Below are positions 38,670 through 49,447 of a stretch of DNA of 64,000 nt, piece after piece. The translations under genes were made by a program, and so were the position numbers. Within the stretch, counting starts at the first letter, position 1; every line of letters starts with the position of its first letter. The notes below the pieces were generated by a model that did no database searches, was not told the origin of the DNA, and saw only the letters and a list, made by a program, of their open reading frames with translations. Origin of the DNA: Hyphomicrobiales bacterium (GTDB taxonomy: Bacteria > Pseudomonadota > Alphaproteobacteria > Rhizobiales > Xanthobacteraceae); assembly GCA_009377695.1 (NCBI GenBank), contig WHTP01000005.1, forward strand, positions 1 to 64,000, given 5' to 3'.

Positions 38670-39524
38670 TTATTGTGGCCCGCGCTTGGCCAGCCGGTCG
38701 AATTCCATCAGCGTGCGCAAAAGCCCTTCCATCTCCTTGAGCGGCACCATGTTCGGGCCGTCGGAAGGAGCCTTGTCGGGGTCGGGATGGGTCTCGATGA
38801 AGACACCGGCCACGCCGACGGCCACGGCCGCGCGCGCCAGCACCGGCACGAATTCGCGCTCGCCGCCGGAGGAGGTTCCCTGCCCGCCCGGCTGCTGCAC
38901 CGAATGCGTGGCGTCGAAGATCACCGGTGCGCCGGTCGAGCGCGCGAGGATCGGCAACGCGCGCATGTCCGAGACGAGCGTGTTGTAACCAAACGACACG
39001 CCACGCTCGGTCACCAGGACATTGCGATTGCCGGCGCCGGTGACTTTGGCGACCACATTCGCCATGTCCCACGGAGCGAGGAACTGCCCCTTCTTGACGT
39101 TGACGACGCGCCCGGTGGCGGCAGCCGCAGCCAGAAGATCGGTCTGCCGGCACAGGAACGCCGGTATCTGCAGCACGTCGACCGCTTCGGCCACTGGCGC
39201 GCATTGGTCGATCTCGTGCACGTCGGTCAGGACCGGCAGGCCGAGCAACGATCGGATCTCCGCCAAGATCGGCAGCGCGGCATCAATCCCGACACCGCGC
39301 GCGCTGCGCGCACTGGTGCGGTTCGCTTTGTCGAACGAGGTTTTGTAGACCAAACCAATGCCGGCACGCGCCGCGATCTCCTTCAGCGCCGCCGCCGTTT
39401 CGAGGGCATGCGAGCGGCTCTCGAGCGCGCATGGCCCGGCAATCAGCGCCAACGGCAGATCGTTGCCGAAACGCGTCTGGCCGATCGTGACGACCGGATG
39501 GGGTTCAGGGTCGGTTTTCAACAT
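38670..39524 (-). CDS. kdsA: 3-deoxy-D-manno-octulosonate 8-phosphate synthase
   Basis: 284 residues, condenses arabinose-5-phosphate and PEP for LPS inner core. [36 protein letters not shown] and [11 protein letters not shown] are KdsA signatures. CGAGG lies upstream of ATG 39524. pyrG-kdsA order is conserved in the group. Confidence 0.97.
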   Translation of the reverse strand: MLKTDPEPHPVVTIGQTRFGNDLPLALIAGPCALESRSHALETAAALKEIAARAGIGLVYKTSFDKANRTSARSARGVGIDAALPILAEIRSLLGLPVLTDVHEIDQCAPVAEAVDVLQIPAFLCRQTDLLAAAAATGRVVNVKKGQFLAPWDMANVVAKVTGAGNRNVLVTERGVSFGYNTLVSDMRALPILARSTGAPVIFDATHSVQQPGGQGTSSGGEREFVPVLARAAVAVGVAGVFIETHPDPDKAPSDGPNMVPLKEMEGLLRTLMEFDRLAKRGPQ

Positions 39525-39626
39525 GACAATGCCTCGGGGCGGACCATGGAGCCCCGGCCGGGACGGGTCAACGGCCGAAAACGCACGTCAGTTCTTCGGG
39601 TCAACGAACGCGATGGTTGCGAAGAA

Positions 39627-41267
<1,641 letters not shown>

Positions 41268-41436
41268 TTAACCCCGCCGGATCGATTCGACGAGCGCCTT
41301 ATGGCCCTGTGGATTGCCTGCGAAGCGTTCATCTCGAGCCCTGTTTCTCCTGTCTGCGCAATGCATTGACCCGGTCTCATCAGACGTTCCTGCCATTCGC
41401 CATTCTCCGACTGCATGGCAGCAGCCCACAAAGTCG

Positions 41437-41458
41437 AAGGGCCGGTCGCCCGGCCCTT
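41437..41458 (-). terminator. hairpin downstream of secG
   Basis: Perfect 9-bp arms AAGGGCCGG / CCGGCCCTT with a 4-nt loop, lying 5 nt after the secG stop on the minus strand. The following T run is short (tcgacttt), so it may be a weak intrinsic terminator. Confidence 0.45.
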
Positions 41459-41463
41459 GAAGG

Positions 41464-41832
41464 TCACTTCGATTGCGGAACCTGCGGCCCCGAAGGGGCC
41501 TGCTCCTGTTGTTTGAGCTGGTCGAGCAGGCTGCCCGGCGCCTTGGGAGCCGGCGAACCCGGAACGCTGACCGGGGGCGAACCCGGTGTCTGCAAGATCG
41601 AGCCCGGATTGCGGTTCCAACCGGCGATCACCGACAGCAGCAGGCTGGTGGCGAAGAAGCATGCGGCCAGGATCGCGGTGCTCCGGGTCAGCACGTTCGT
41701 CGTGCCGCGGCTGCTCATGAAACCGCCGCTCGACCCGATCCCGAGGCCGCCACCCTCGGATTTCTGCAGCAAGACGAGCCCGCACATGGCGAGCACGATC
41801 ATCAGGTGAATCACAACAATGAACGTCAGCAT
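41464..41832 (-). CDS. secG: preprotein translocase subunit SecG
   Basis: 122 residues with two membrane segments (about 2-22 and 52-70) and the family signature LLQKSEGGGLGIGSSGGFMSSRG. The C-terminal tail is Pro/Gln-rich. It is an accessory subunit of SecYEG. secG-pyrG-kdsA-eno is a typical alphaproteobacterial order. Confidence 0.95.
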   Translation of the reverse strand: MLTFIVVIHLMIVLAMCGLVLLQKSEGGGLGIGSSGGFMSSRGTTNVLTRSTAILAACFFATSLLLSVIAGWNRNPGSILQTPGSPPVSVPGSPAPKAPGSLLDQLKQQEQAPSGPQVPQSK

Positions 41833-41928
41833 TGAACCTGTCCGGTCGGGGGCCTGAGCCCCACCTCGTTGCCCATATAGGAAGCAGCCGGGGTCCTACA
41901 CAATCCCAGCGCGGTTTTCCATCATTTA

Positions 41929-42255
41929 TCAATGGGCTTTATAAGAGGTCACATGGTCCAGATCGCGTCCGGATCCTCCTGGGGGGACGATGGCGGCCTC
42001 GATCTCGACGATCCGGCCGGCATCGACCTCCGTGTTCACAATCGGAACGTCATAGCCGACTTTCCACACGACGAGCTCGTAGGTCCGCTTCGGCACCTCG
42101 AGCGCGGCTATCCCCCCGGCGAGATGGTCGTTGCGCGATCATGCCCTCAATGCAGCTAACCGCAACCTTCAGAGGGAATGTCGCGCCGACCGGTACTTGA
42201 GCGGCACCGGCTGCCGGAGCTCGATCGCTGCAATATGGGATTGTCCTTCAGCCAT
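41929..42255 (-). pseudogene. decayed paralogue of the Ig-like-domain protein at 44287-45303
   Basis: Three short frames on the minus strand join up as one damaged gene. It opens MAEGQSHIAAIELRQPVP (ATG 42255). Shifted by one base comes VPVGATFPLKVAVSC, and after a second shift AALEVPKRTYELVV and on to TGA at 41929. The middle piece aligns with IVAGARFKFMVGVKC of the intact protein, and the last with ARVEVTKGQYDILV. The regions between the aligned blocks are deleted. An ORF on the plus strand here is only its shadow. Confidence 0.75.
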
Positions 42256-42369
42256 GCGCTGCCCGCCGTCGTGATGCGCTATCGCGGTCTTACTCCTTGG
42301 CGCTCGAAGAATGGTAGGCTCATCAAGGCCAAGGCAATCGTAGCCCATTCACAGAAGGACGGCGCGCTC

Positions 42370-43365
42370 ATGCAAATCGATGACCGCAGGGACTTCATGC
42401 GGAAAGGTCTCCTCCTCGCAGGGACAGCAGGCCTGCTCGCGTCCGGCTTGACGCCCGTTGCGAGCTATGCCCAGACGCTCGGTAAGATGCGCCGGTCAAA
42501 CCGCTACGAAGACACCTTCATCCACGAACGCAAGCCGTTCTCCTGGCCGGGCGGCAAGACGCTGGCCATCTGGATCGCGCCCAATGTCGAGGTGTGGCAC
42601 TACGACTCCGCGGTCGGCACCGGCATTTCGCCCAATCCCACCAATCGCGTTCCGGACGTCATGAATTTTGCCTGGCGCGAATACGGCATGCGGGTCGGGC
42701 TGTGGCGGATGGCCGACGTCCTCGATGGCGTCGGCGTCAAGGCCACCGTCGCCTTGAATTCGCAGGTGTGCGACGAACATCCCAAAGCGGTCGATGAAAT
42801 GAAGAAGCGTGGCTGGGAGTTCATGGGCCACGGCACCACGAACAGCGAAAGCCTCGCCGGCCTCTCTCCCGAAAAGGAGAAGGAGGTCATTGCCCACGTG
42901 CTCAAGACGATCGCGGCGGCAACGGGACAGCGCCCGCGCGGTTGGCTGGGCTCCGGGCTCACGCAGACCCACAACACGCTCGACATCCTTGCCGAGGAAG
43001 GCGTCATCTATTGCGGCGACTGGAACAACGACGATCAGCCGTACCGCATGAAGGTCAAATCCGGAAAGATGCTCGGCATCCCCTACTGCATGGAGATCAA
43101 CGACATCCCGCTCTTCATCCGTAAGGGCTACACCGGCGAGCAATACTATCGCTCGGTGATGGATCAGTTCGAGGGCTTACTGGCGGACAGTGGCAAGCAC
43201 GCGCGCGTCATGGGCATTCCGCTGCACCCAATGATCACCGGCCAGCCCCTGCGCGCGAATTATCTGAAGCGGGCGCTGACCGAGATGAAGAAGGATGATC
43301 GCGTCTGGTTCGCGACCGGCAGCGAGATTATCGACGCCTATGAGAAAGCGAATCCGGTCGGGTAG
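42370..43365 (+). CDS. Tat-exported polysaccharide deacetylase-family protein
   Basis: 331 residues with a twin-arginine signal (DDRRDFMRKGLLLAGTAGLL). The NodB-like fold is indicated by VKATVALNSQVCDEHPKAV, EFMGHGTTNS and the C-terminal HPMITGQPLR. It resembles PuuE/allantoinase-type deacetylases rather than chitin deacetylases. GAAGGA precedes ATG 42370. It sits on the plus strand between the two decayed remnants of an opposite-strand gene pair, so it may have been inserted there. Confidence 0.82.
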   Translation: MQIDDRRDFMRKGLLLAGTAGLLASGLTPVASYAQTLGKMRRSNRYEDTFIHERKPFSWPGGKTLAIWIAPNVEVWHYDSAVGTGISPNPTNRVPDVMNFAWREYGMRVGLWRMADVLDGVGVKATVALNSQVCDEHPKAVDEMKKRGWEFMGHGTTNSESLAGLSPEKEKEVIAHVLKTIAAATGQRPRGWLGSGLTQTHNTLDILAEEGVIYCGDWNNDDQPYRMKVKSGKMLGIPYCMEINDIPLFIRKGYTGEQYYRSVMDQFEGLLADSGKHARVMGIPLHPMITGQPLRANYLKRALTEMKKDDRVWFATGSEIIDAYEKANPVG

Positions 43366-43430
43366 CCCGGCGCAGTAAAGGCCCGGGATCACCTCGCCAC
43401 GGGTGTCGATCACCTGCGCATCGGAGTGGT
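43362..43430 (-). pseudogene. C-terminal remnant of an FAD-dependent dehydrogenase
   Basis: On the minus strand the segment reads DAQVIDTRGEVIPGLYCAG, preceded by AAGLLDHS. It aligns residue by residue with GKAQVVDMDGAVIPGLYCGG near the C-terminus of the intact dehydrogenase at 45317-47398. Nothing else of that gene remains; downstream it runs into the end of the deacetylase gene. It appears to be the partner of the decayed Ig-like gene at 41929-42255. Confidence 0.7.
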
Positions 43431-43457
43431 CCAGGAGACCCGCGGCAGGTTCCCGTA

Positions 43458-44249
43458 CTATTTCGGTTTCGCGTTGATCACAATGCCCTCGAGCGCATTG
43501 GGGTCGGGTGGCAGCTCCTTGTCTCCCGCAGGCATATTGCTGACGGCAAACATGTGCGCGATGGCATCGATGGATTGCTGATCCGTGATCGTGCCTGGAT
43601 TGTCGGGCGGCATTTTCGTGCGCACATAGGTGAAGAGCGCAGCGACGGTCTGCCCCTCCCATTTGCGCACGAACGTCGCGCGCGCAATCGCGGGCGACGG
43701 GGGCATGTCCGGCTGAGCTGCGCCATTCAGTCGCAAACCGTGACACTGAGCGCAGGCACCCGAGTGAAGCTCCTCGCCGCGCTTGTTTTGGGCCTGCGTG
43801 TAAACGCCACTCCAGACCGATACCTTCTTGTCTGCGGGCTTGCTGAGCCCGGCCAATATCGTCGCCACCTGATCGGCGGTCACCGCACCCAATTTGTTGC
43901 CCCACGCATTGCGAATGTACGTAGCGAGCGCCGCAATCTCACCGTCGGTCAGCTTGGGAAACGCCAGCATTGCGCCCTGGCCGAGGCGGATCGCACGCAC
44001 GATCAGGTTGAGGTCCTTCAGCCGGTCGTTGCCGGTCAATGCCGGGAAGCTTGGTGGCGTTCCCGCGCCACCGGCCTGATGGCATGCGACACAATTGGCG
44101 TCGTAGAGCACGCGCCCCTGTTCAAACAGAGCGGGATCGATGATCGGCCCCGCGTGGGTGCTTTGCTGGGCCACTGCAACTGGGATGCTGAGAGCGGGCG
44201 CGCCAACTATCAAGCACACCATCAAAACCACGCGCGCAACGGCTTTCAT
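43458..44249 (-). CDS. diheme cytochrome c, exported
   Basis: 263 residues: signal peptide (VVLMVCLIVGAPALSIPVAVAQ), then two class I cytochrome c domains with CVACH and CAQCH haem motifs. Axial Met candidates include GAMLAFPKL and TKMPPDNPG. GGAAGG lies upstream of ATG 44249. It is 37 nt downstream of the Ig-like gene and probably takes electrons from the FAD dehydrogenase. Confidence 0.92.
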   Translation of the reverse strand: MKAVARVVLMVCLIVGAPALSIPVAVAQQSTHAGPIIDPALFEQGRVLYDANCVACHQAGGAGTPPSFPALTGNDRLKDLNLIVRAIRLGQGAMLAFPKLTDGEIAALATYIRNAWGNKLGAVTADQVATILAGLSKPADKKVSVWSGVYTQAQNKRGEELHSGACAQCHGLRLNGAAQPDMPPSPAIARATFVRKWEGQTVAALFTYVRTKMPPDNPGTITDQQSIDAIAHMFAVSNMPAGDKELPPDPNALEGIVINAKPK

Positions 44250-44286
44250 CTATTCCACCTTCCCACATCAACTTCGTTGTCGCTCA

Positions 44287-45303
44287 TCACACTGCATCCT
44301 CGTCCGGAGGTTCCCAAGGAGGATCCAGGTCAAGCTCCGCTCTGGTGATCATGTCGGCCGTCACCTCAACGGTGGTGCTGACCGGCACATATTTGGAGGC
44401 CGAAACCAGGATGTCGTACTGACCTTTGGTCACCTCGACCCTTGCGACTCCGTTCTCGTCGGTCATCGCCCGGTATGGATGCACGACCACGCGCGCATCT
44501 TTGATCGGAGTTTGCTTCTCTCTGTCGAAGGCCTCGACAGTGATTTCGCAATCGGGAGGGCTGACGACTCGAAGGGGCACGGCGAGCGAGCCCGCTGCAT
44601 GCGGCAATTCCAAATCCCAGTCGGCAGTCTTGACCTCCCATTGATAGGCTCCCGCCGCCGGCGGGGCTTCGCCTTCAATCTCGGCGACATAGAGCGCATC
44701 TGTGCCCGGCCAAACGTCGCGGCCGAGATTTGCGGCGCCGACTTGAGAGCCTTTCTGGTCAAAGATACTCAACCCCCGACCGCCGAGGCAGCACCCGGCC
44801 GAGCATTTGACGCCGACCATGAATTTGAACCGCGCGCCCGCCACAATCGCGGACGGCACGTCCCAGCCGGTCAGCTCTGCCGCGTGCGGTTTGACGACGA
44901 CACGGACGTCCGTCGAAGCCTGTTCATGCATGGCGCCGTCCTTGTCGGCCGCTATGACGACAGCGCGATAGACGTGCTCTCCCACGATGCGCGGCGCCGA
45001 CAAAACGATGTCGTTCGACGCGTACGCGCCGCTGTCCGCTTTCGTGAGTTCGGCTTGCGCCAGTTCGGCGCCCTCGTGATCTCGAATCGAAACCCGCGGT
45101 CCGCGCAGGCCACCCTTGCGAGGAGGCTTGACTTGGACCTTCAGCGTGACGTCGGCGCCGGCATCCGCTTCGTCGGACGAGATCTCGACGGTGCAGATGC
45201 AATCATCGTGCTTCATGTCGCATTCCGGCAACGAGGGACAAAGCATGTGCGCTCCGCAGAAGTCGCATGCACCGGTGGGGTAAAAGCCCCACCGGATCGT
45301 CAT
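44287..45303 (-). CDS. Ig-like / carboxypeptidase-regulatory-like domain protein
   Basis: 338 residues. The cysteine-rich N-terminus (CDFCGAH, CDMKHDDCIC) could bind a metal. Two or three beta-sandwich domains follow, the last with the DENGVARVEVTKGQYDI pattern of carboxypeptidase-regulatory/Ig-like domains. No signal peptide is evident, which is odd between two exported partners. It lies 13 nt after the dehydrogenase gene with GAGGA before its ATG. It may be a structural or targeting partner of the dehydrogenase. A decayed paralogue exists at 41929-42255. Confidence 0.7.
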   Translation of the reverse strand: MTIRWGFYPTGACDFCGAHMLCPSLPECDMKHDDCICTVEISSDEADAGADVTLKVQVKPPRKGGLRGPRVSIRDHEGAELAQAELTKADSGAYASNDIVLSAPRIVGEHVYRAVVIAADKDGAMHEQASTDVRVVVKPHAAELTGWDVPSAIVAGARFKFMVGVKCSAGCCLGGRGLSIFDQKGSQVGAANLGRDVWPGTDALYVAEIEGEAPPAAGAYQWEVKTADWDLELPHAAGSLAVPLRVVSPPDCEITVEAFDREKQTPIKDARVVVHPYRAMTDENGVARVEVTKGQYDILVSASKYVPVSTTVEVTADMITRAELDLDPPWEPPDEDAV

Positions 45304-45316
45304 GCGGTCCTCGGGA

Positions 45317-47398
45317 CTATGCCCGTTCCTGCGCGATGCTGGTGCCGGCGATGTAGCCGTGGACCAGCGCCCGGCCTAGGCCATGCTGCTGGCCGCCGCC
45401 GCTGGCTTCTCCCCCGCAATAGAGGCCCGGAATAACGGCACCGTCCATGTCGACGACCTGCGCCTTGCCGTTGATTCGCAGACCCCCGTAGGAGTCGTGC
45501 CACACCGGACAGATCGCTGCGGCATAGAACGGCGGCTTGTCGATCCTGTGCATCGGAGCGTCCTTCCCGCGCCCGAAATCGGGATCAGAACCCTCGTCCA
45601 CGTAGGCGTTCCACTTGCTGACCGTCTCCTTCAGGTCCTTGAGGGGCACCCGCTGGAATTCGTGACGCGCATAGATCTTCTTGGCCAACCCCTCGATGGT
45701 GTCGGCGCTGAAGAAATAGCCGTTGTCGGCGGTGAAGGGAGGCTTGATGTCCCAGCCATCACGCTCGATCGTGTCGCTGTCGAAAATCGCCCACAGCGGA
45801 CCGGAGTAGTAGTGCGGAGCTTGCGAACCCTCGTTCATCGCCATCGCGGCGTCGAGCGCAGGAGAGTAATTGTACATCTGCTTGACCCAGTTGGGGCTGC
45901 AGTTGCGCCAGTCGCATTGGACGTGCTGGAGCGAATGTTTCGGCGCACCGACGCGCGGCCCGCCTGGCCAAACCGGGGTATCGCGGCGCTTAGCAAGATC
46001 CATCTCATTGTAGAAGCGCTTGCCCACCTGGTTCACGGCGATCAGATGCTCATACGAGCTGGTGCCCAGCGTGATGCCGGTGGAACGGCGGAACGGGAAG
46101 GTCGGGTGACCCGGATGCATGTCTGTGTAGGAGTCGCGGGTCGCCAGTCGCGTCGGGATGTGGTACGTGGCGTTTGCTGAGAGATTCTGCTGCATCCCCG
46201 AGAGATTGGCTCCGATCCGCATGCCAGCAATGATTCCGCTGGCATCCTGACCGAGCGGCCCGAGCAGGGCCCAGGCGCTCGACACAAACGCCGGCTCGTT
46301 GAACGCGGGATAGAACATGCTGCGGAACTGCGGGTTAGCGCCGTGGCCTCCGCTGCCGATCATGACGGCTACCTTCGCTCGGATGGTGATGGTGTCGCGG
46401 CGCTCGTCGACGTTGCCATTCTGCGAGAGGCTCTCCAGATGCGCGCCGGTGTCCGGATTGAACCGCGGGGTATAGCTGGCCTTGACGCCCAGAACCCGTC
46501 CCGAGAACTGCTTCTCACGAATGATCTCAGTCATGCGCCGGTTGAGCATGAACTTGACGCCTTTCTCCCGCGCGCTGAACTCCAAGCATCGTGTGAGCGC
46601 GGCGCCGTTCCAGACCGCGCCCGGGCCAACCCGCTTACTCCCGTCTCCCATGATGCGCGGAGCGAAGTGACTCGAGCTCTTGCCGGGAATTCCTGCGTCC
46701 TGGCGCGTGACGGTCCCCGCCTTGATGTCTGTCTTGTCGCCGAGCATGAGGAATGCGGTCGCGCGCCGGGCGCGCGATATCCCGCTCGTCGGGTGCGTGC
46801 CGTGGATCCGCGAGAAGCGGACGTAGTTGTCCATGAGGAATTGTCTGGTGCCATAGCAGTTGTCTGCCCAAGCACGATGGAGCTCTCGCTCGTTGTGGCG
46901 GTAGGGTGCCTGGCCTGCGACATCAAGCACCGACCAGTCGGTGATGTCCTTGAACAGAAAATCGGTGTCTTCGGTCATGTCCTGCGGTTTGTGCAGCGGG
47001 GCGATCTTGATGAACCCCTCCTTGTCGCCTTGCCCGGCGATGTCCCGCAGTTGCACCGGGTCGCCGCCGCCGAGAGCGACCTGTGCTCCGCTGTGCAACA
47101 TCTTACCGCCAACGTCGAAATTCTGATCGATAACGAGCACACGTAGGCCGGCATCACGCGCCCGGATGGCGCAGGGCATTCCGGATGCCCCCGAGCCGAT
47201 CACGATAACGTCTGCTTCATAATCCCATTTGATGCCGTTGACGCCGGCCTCCTGCGCCGCCGCCTCGCCAACGCTGCTGCCGACGGCGGCCGCACTGACA
47301 CCAGCAACTGCACCATGCTTGAGGAAATTTCGCCGGCTAACGGACTTCTCACTCTCGAGCTTTTTTTGTTCCGGCTTGCTGTCGCGCTTCCTGGCCAT
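45317..47398 (-). CDS. Tat-exported FAD-dependent dehydrogenase (fumarate reductase/ketosteroid DH-like)
   Basis: 693 residues. Twin-arginine signal SVSRRNFLKHGAVAGVSAAA, FAD-binding VIVIGSGASGMPCAIRARDAG at about 64-84, and C-terminal FAD motif VIPGLYCGGEASGGGQQHGLG. This is the FAD_binding_2 flavoprotein family. Substrate unknown; the adjacent diheme cytochrome suggests that a periplasmic oxidation feeds electrons to the respiratory chain. GGGGAGAAG precedes the ATG. First gene of the dehydrogenase-Ig-cytochrome unit. Confidence 0.88.
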   Translation of the reverse strand: MARKRDSKPEQKKLESEKSVSRRNFLKHGAVAGVSAAAVGSSVGEAAAQEAGVNGIKWDYEADVIVIGSGASGMPCAIRARDAGLRVLVIDQNFDVGGKMLHSGAQVALGGGDPVQLRDIAGQGDKEGFIKIAPLHKPQDMTEDTDFLFKDITDWSVLDVAGQAPYRHNERELHRAWADNCYGTRQFLMDNYVRFSRIHGTHPTSGISRARRATAFLMLGDKTDIKAGTVTRQDAGIPGKSSSHFAPRIMGDGSKRVGPGAVWNGAALTRCLEFSAREKGVKFMLNRRMTEIIREKQFSGRVLGVKASYTPRFNPDTGAHLESLSQNGNVDERRDTITIRAKVAVMIGSGGHGANPQFRSMFYPAFNEPAFVSSAWALLGPLGQDASGIIAGMRIGANLSGMQQNLSANATYHIPTRLATRDSYTDMHPGHPTFPFRRSTGITLGTSSYEHLIAVNQVGKRFYNEMDLAKRRDTPVWPGGPRVGAPKHSLQHVQCDWRNCSPNWVKQMYNYSPALDAAMAMNEGSQAPHYYSGPLWAIFDSDTIERDGWDIKPPFTADNGYFFSADTIEGLAKKIYARHEFQRVPLKDLKETVSKWNAYVDEGSDPDFGRGKDAPMHRIDKPPFYAAAICPVWHDSYGGLRINGKAQVVDMDGAVIPGLYCGGEASGGGQQHGLGRALVHGYIAGTSIAQERA

Positions 47399-47563
47399 GT
47401 CTTCTCTCCCCTAGTGCTTGTGTTTCTTGTTCAATGAGCCGAGCCTAATTCCGAAATGGATTTGGCGCCAACCCTGACGCCTCGAATGATCGTAGAAAAA
47501 TGATCGCAGCGCAACGACTGTGACTTATGAGTATGTGCCTCAGCCGACGTAAGAGGCGCCATC

Positions 47564-49390
47564 TCAACCGGCCCAGTTAGGCACCTCGTGCACGATGCGG
47601 CCGCCAACCATCGTCATCAACGACGCGATGCCTTCGATGCGGCTCTCCTCGACCGTCAGCGGATCGGCACTGAGTACCGCAAGGTCCGCGTACTTGCCTG
47701 TCTGCAAGCTGCCGCGTTTGTTCTCATCGAACGTAAGGTAGGCGCCATCAGCAGTCGCGCAGCGCAGCGCTTCCATGCGCGTGAGCACCTGCTTAGGTGC
47801 GATCCGTTGCTTGGTCACGTAACTGGTGCGCAGGATTGTGTGCGAGATCGGCAGGAAGTTCGTGATCGGTACGTTGTCGGTCGCGAGCGACACCTTCACG
47901 CCGGCGTCGAGCAGGCTCCGCAGCGGGACGATCTCTGCGTGGCGCTCGGGCGGCAGCCGCTTCGCATGAACGTGCAGCCCCTTGTAGAGATAGTTATTGG
48001 TGTGGGTAGTCAGCACTAGTCCCATGCGAACGATACGCTCGACATCCCTGGCCGAGAAATCGTTGATGTGCGCGATCACCCAGCGCTTGCCCTTGAGCGG
48101 CACCTCGCGATCGACTTCGTCATAGAGATCAAGCACGGGCGGGCCGTTCATGACGACGCGGATGTCGTTGACGGCGCAACGCACCAGGACTTCCTTGAGC
48201 TTCTGGCGCGGCAATCCGCTGGTATAGTTGAAACCCGCCCAGCCGGTGTAGGAGCCCGCGGCAGTGCTCCGCACGCTGGCCGCCGGCGCCTGTCCGAGGC
48301 TGAGATAGACACCGCTCATCCGCAGACGATCATCGCCGATGGCGGGTTCGCCGAGCCACGCCGCCCAGGCATCGACGAAAGGACCGAGCGGCGCATTGCC
48401 CGCCGCCAGCCAATCCGGACTGAACGCGAGCGTCGTGCGCATGGAGAGCGCACCATCCTGATGCGTCTGCTTGTAGACGCGGATCAGCTCGCCGGCCGCG
48501 CCATGGCCTTCGAACACGCCGGTCGTGCCGACGGCGTGATAGAGGCGCTGTGACTCCTGCAGCGCCTTCATCCGGTCGGTGTGCGAAAACCGCGTCGCCT
48601 CACGGAACCAGACGAGCTCCGTGATCGGCTGCATCTCCTGCTCGATGAAGACACCGGTCGGATCGCCGTTCGCATCCTTTTCGATGGTCAGCGACTTGAC
48701 CGGCGACGCCGTGTCACGCGTAACGCCGGCGCGCTTGAGCGCCTCGGTGTTGGCGCAGGAGACGAGCGGCAACGTCCCGCGCCAGAAGCCCCAGATCGAT
48801 CGGATATAGACCGGATTGTTCGGTGCAGCTTGATCGAGCTCCTGACGTGTCGGCCAACGCTTTTCGGCGAGAATTTCCGGGACGTCGAAATAGTACGGCG
48901 GATCGCCGATCGGCATGGTCACGATCCACTCGCCCGGTCTTTTGCCGCGCGCGAGCTCTGCGATCCGGTCTTGGATGTCGCGGATCGAGCGCACGCGCCC
49001 GAGCGACAGGAAAACGTTACGCAGCCCTTCCCGATCCATATGCGCATGGCCGTCGGTGATGCCGGGAATGACGGCCTTGCCCTTTAGGTCGATGACGCGC
49101 GTGGAAGGACCGATATGCGCTGCCATCGCGTCGTTCGGGCCGACGGCGATGATCTTGTCGTTCGACACCGCAATCGCGTCGGTGACGGTCGACGCCGCAT
49201 CGATCGTGATGATCTTGCCGTTGCGAAGAACGGCGTCCGCGACCGCCATCGCCGGTGTGGCAGAAACGCGCGCGGGCTGGCCTTGCGCCGGTCGCACGAC
49301 AGCGACAGCTCCGGCCGCAGCGCCCGCGGCCCCTGCTCCTGACAGGAATTGCCGGCGCTGGATCGTTCGCTTGATGCCTCCCTTGGCCAT
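47564..49390 (-). CDS. Tat-exported amidohydrolase (YtcJ-like)
   Basis: 608 residues. Twin-arginine signal QRRQFLSGAGAAGAAAGAVA, composite-domain start VLRNGKIITID, metal-binding GITDGHAHMDREG, later WVIAHINDFS and SLATDNVPITN, and C-terminal YADLAVLSADPL. It matches amidohydrolase family 3 (YtcJ/N-substituted formamide deformylase group). The substrate is unknown. It is on the same strand as the FAD dehydrogenase, 165 nt upstream, and may supply its substrate. Confidence 0.88.
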   Translation of the reverse strand: MAKGGIKRTIQRRQFLSGAGAAGAAAGAVAVVRPAQGQPARVSATPAMAVADAVLRNGKIITIDAASTVTDAIAVSNDKIIAVGPNDAMAAHIGPSTRVIDLKGKAVIPGITDGHAHMDREGLRNVFLSLGRVRSIRDIQDRIAELARGKRPGEWIVTMPIGDPPYYFDVPEILAEKRWPTRQELDQAAPNNPVYIRSIWGFWRGTLPLVSCANTEALKRAGVTRDTASPVKSLTIEKDANGDPTGVFIEQEMQPITELVWFREATRFSHTDRMKALQESQRLYHAVGTTGVFEGHGAAGELIRVYKQTHQDGALSMRTTLAFSPDWLAAGNAPLGPFVDAWAAWLGEPAIGDDRLRMSGVYLSLGQAPAASVRSTAAGSYTGWAGFNYTSGLPRQKLKEVLVRCAVNDIRVVMNGPPVLDLYDEVDREVPLKGKRWVIAHINDFSARDVERIVRMGLVLTTHTNNYLYKGLHVHAKRLPPERHAEIVPLRSLLDAGVKVSLATDNVPITNFLPISHTILRTSYVTKQRIAPKQVLTRMEALRCATADGAYLTFDENKRGSLQTGKYADLAVLSADPLTVEESRIEGIASLMTMVGGRIVHEVPNWAG

Positions 49391-49447
49391 GGTCGCACCC
49401 CTCGCGAGATCGTCCTGTGAACGGAGACGGCAATGGCACTGATGCTA

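Noticed and set aside
41932-42159. 75-codon plus-strand frame upstream of the deacetylase
   Set aside because: Its complement encodes the decayed Ig-like protein (AALEVPKRTYELVV), which explains the region better.
43177-43905. 242-codon minus-strand frame overlapping the deacetylase end and cytochrome gene
   Set aside because: Only the 43362-43430 part resembles a protein (dehydrogenase remnant); the rest is a shadow of the cytochrome gene and deacetylase.
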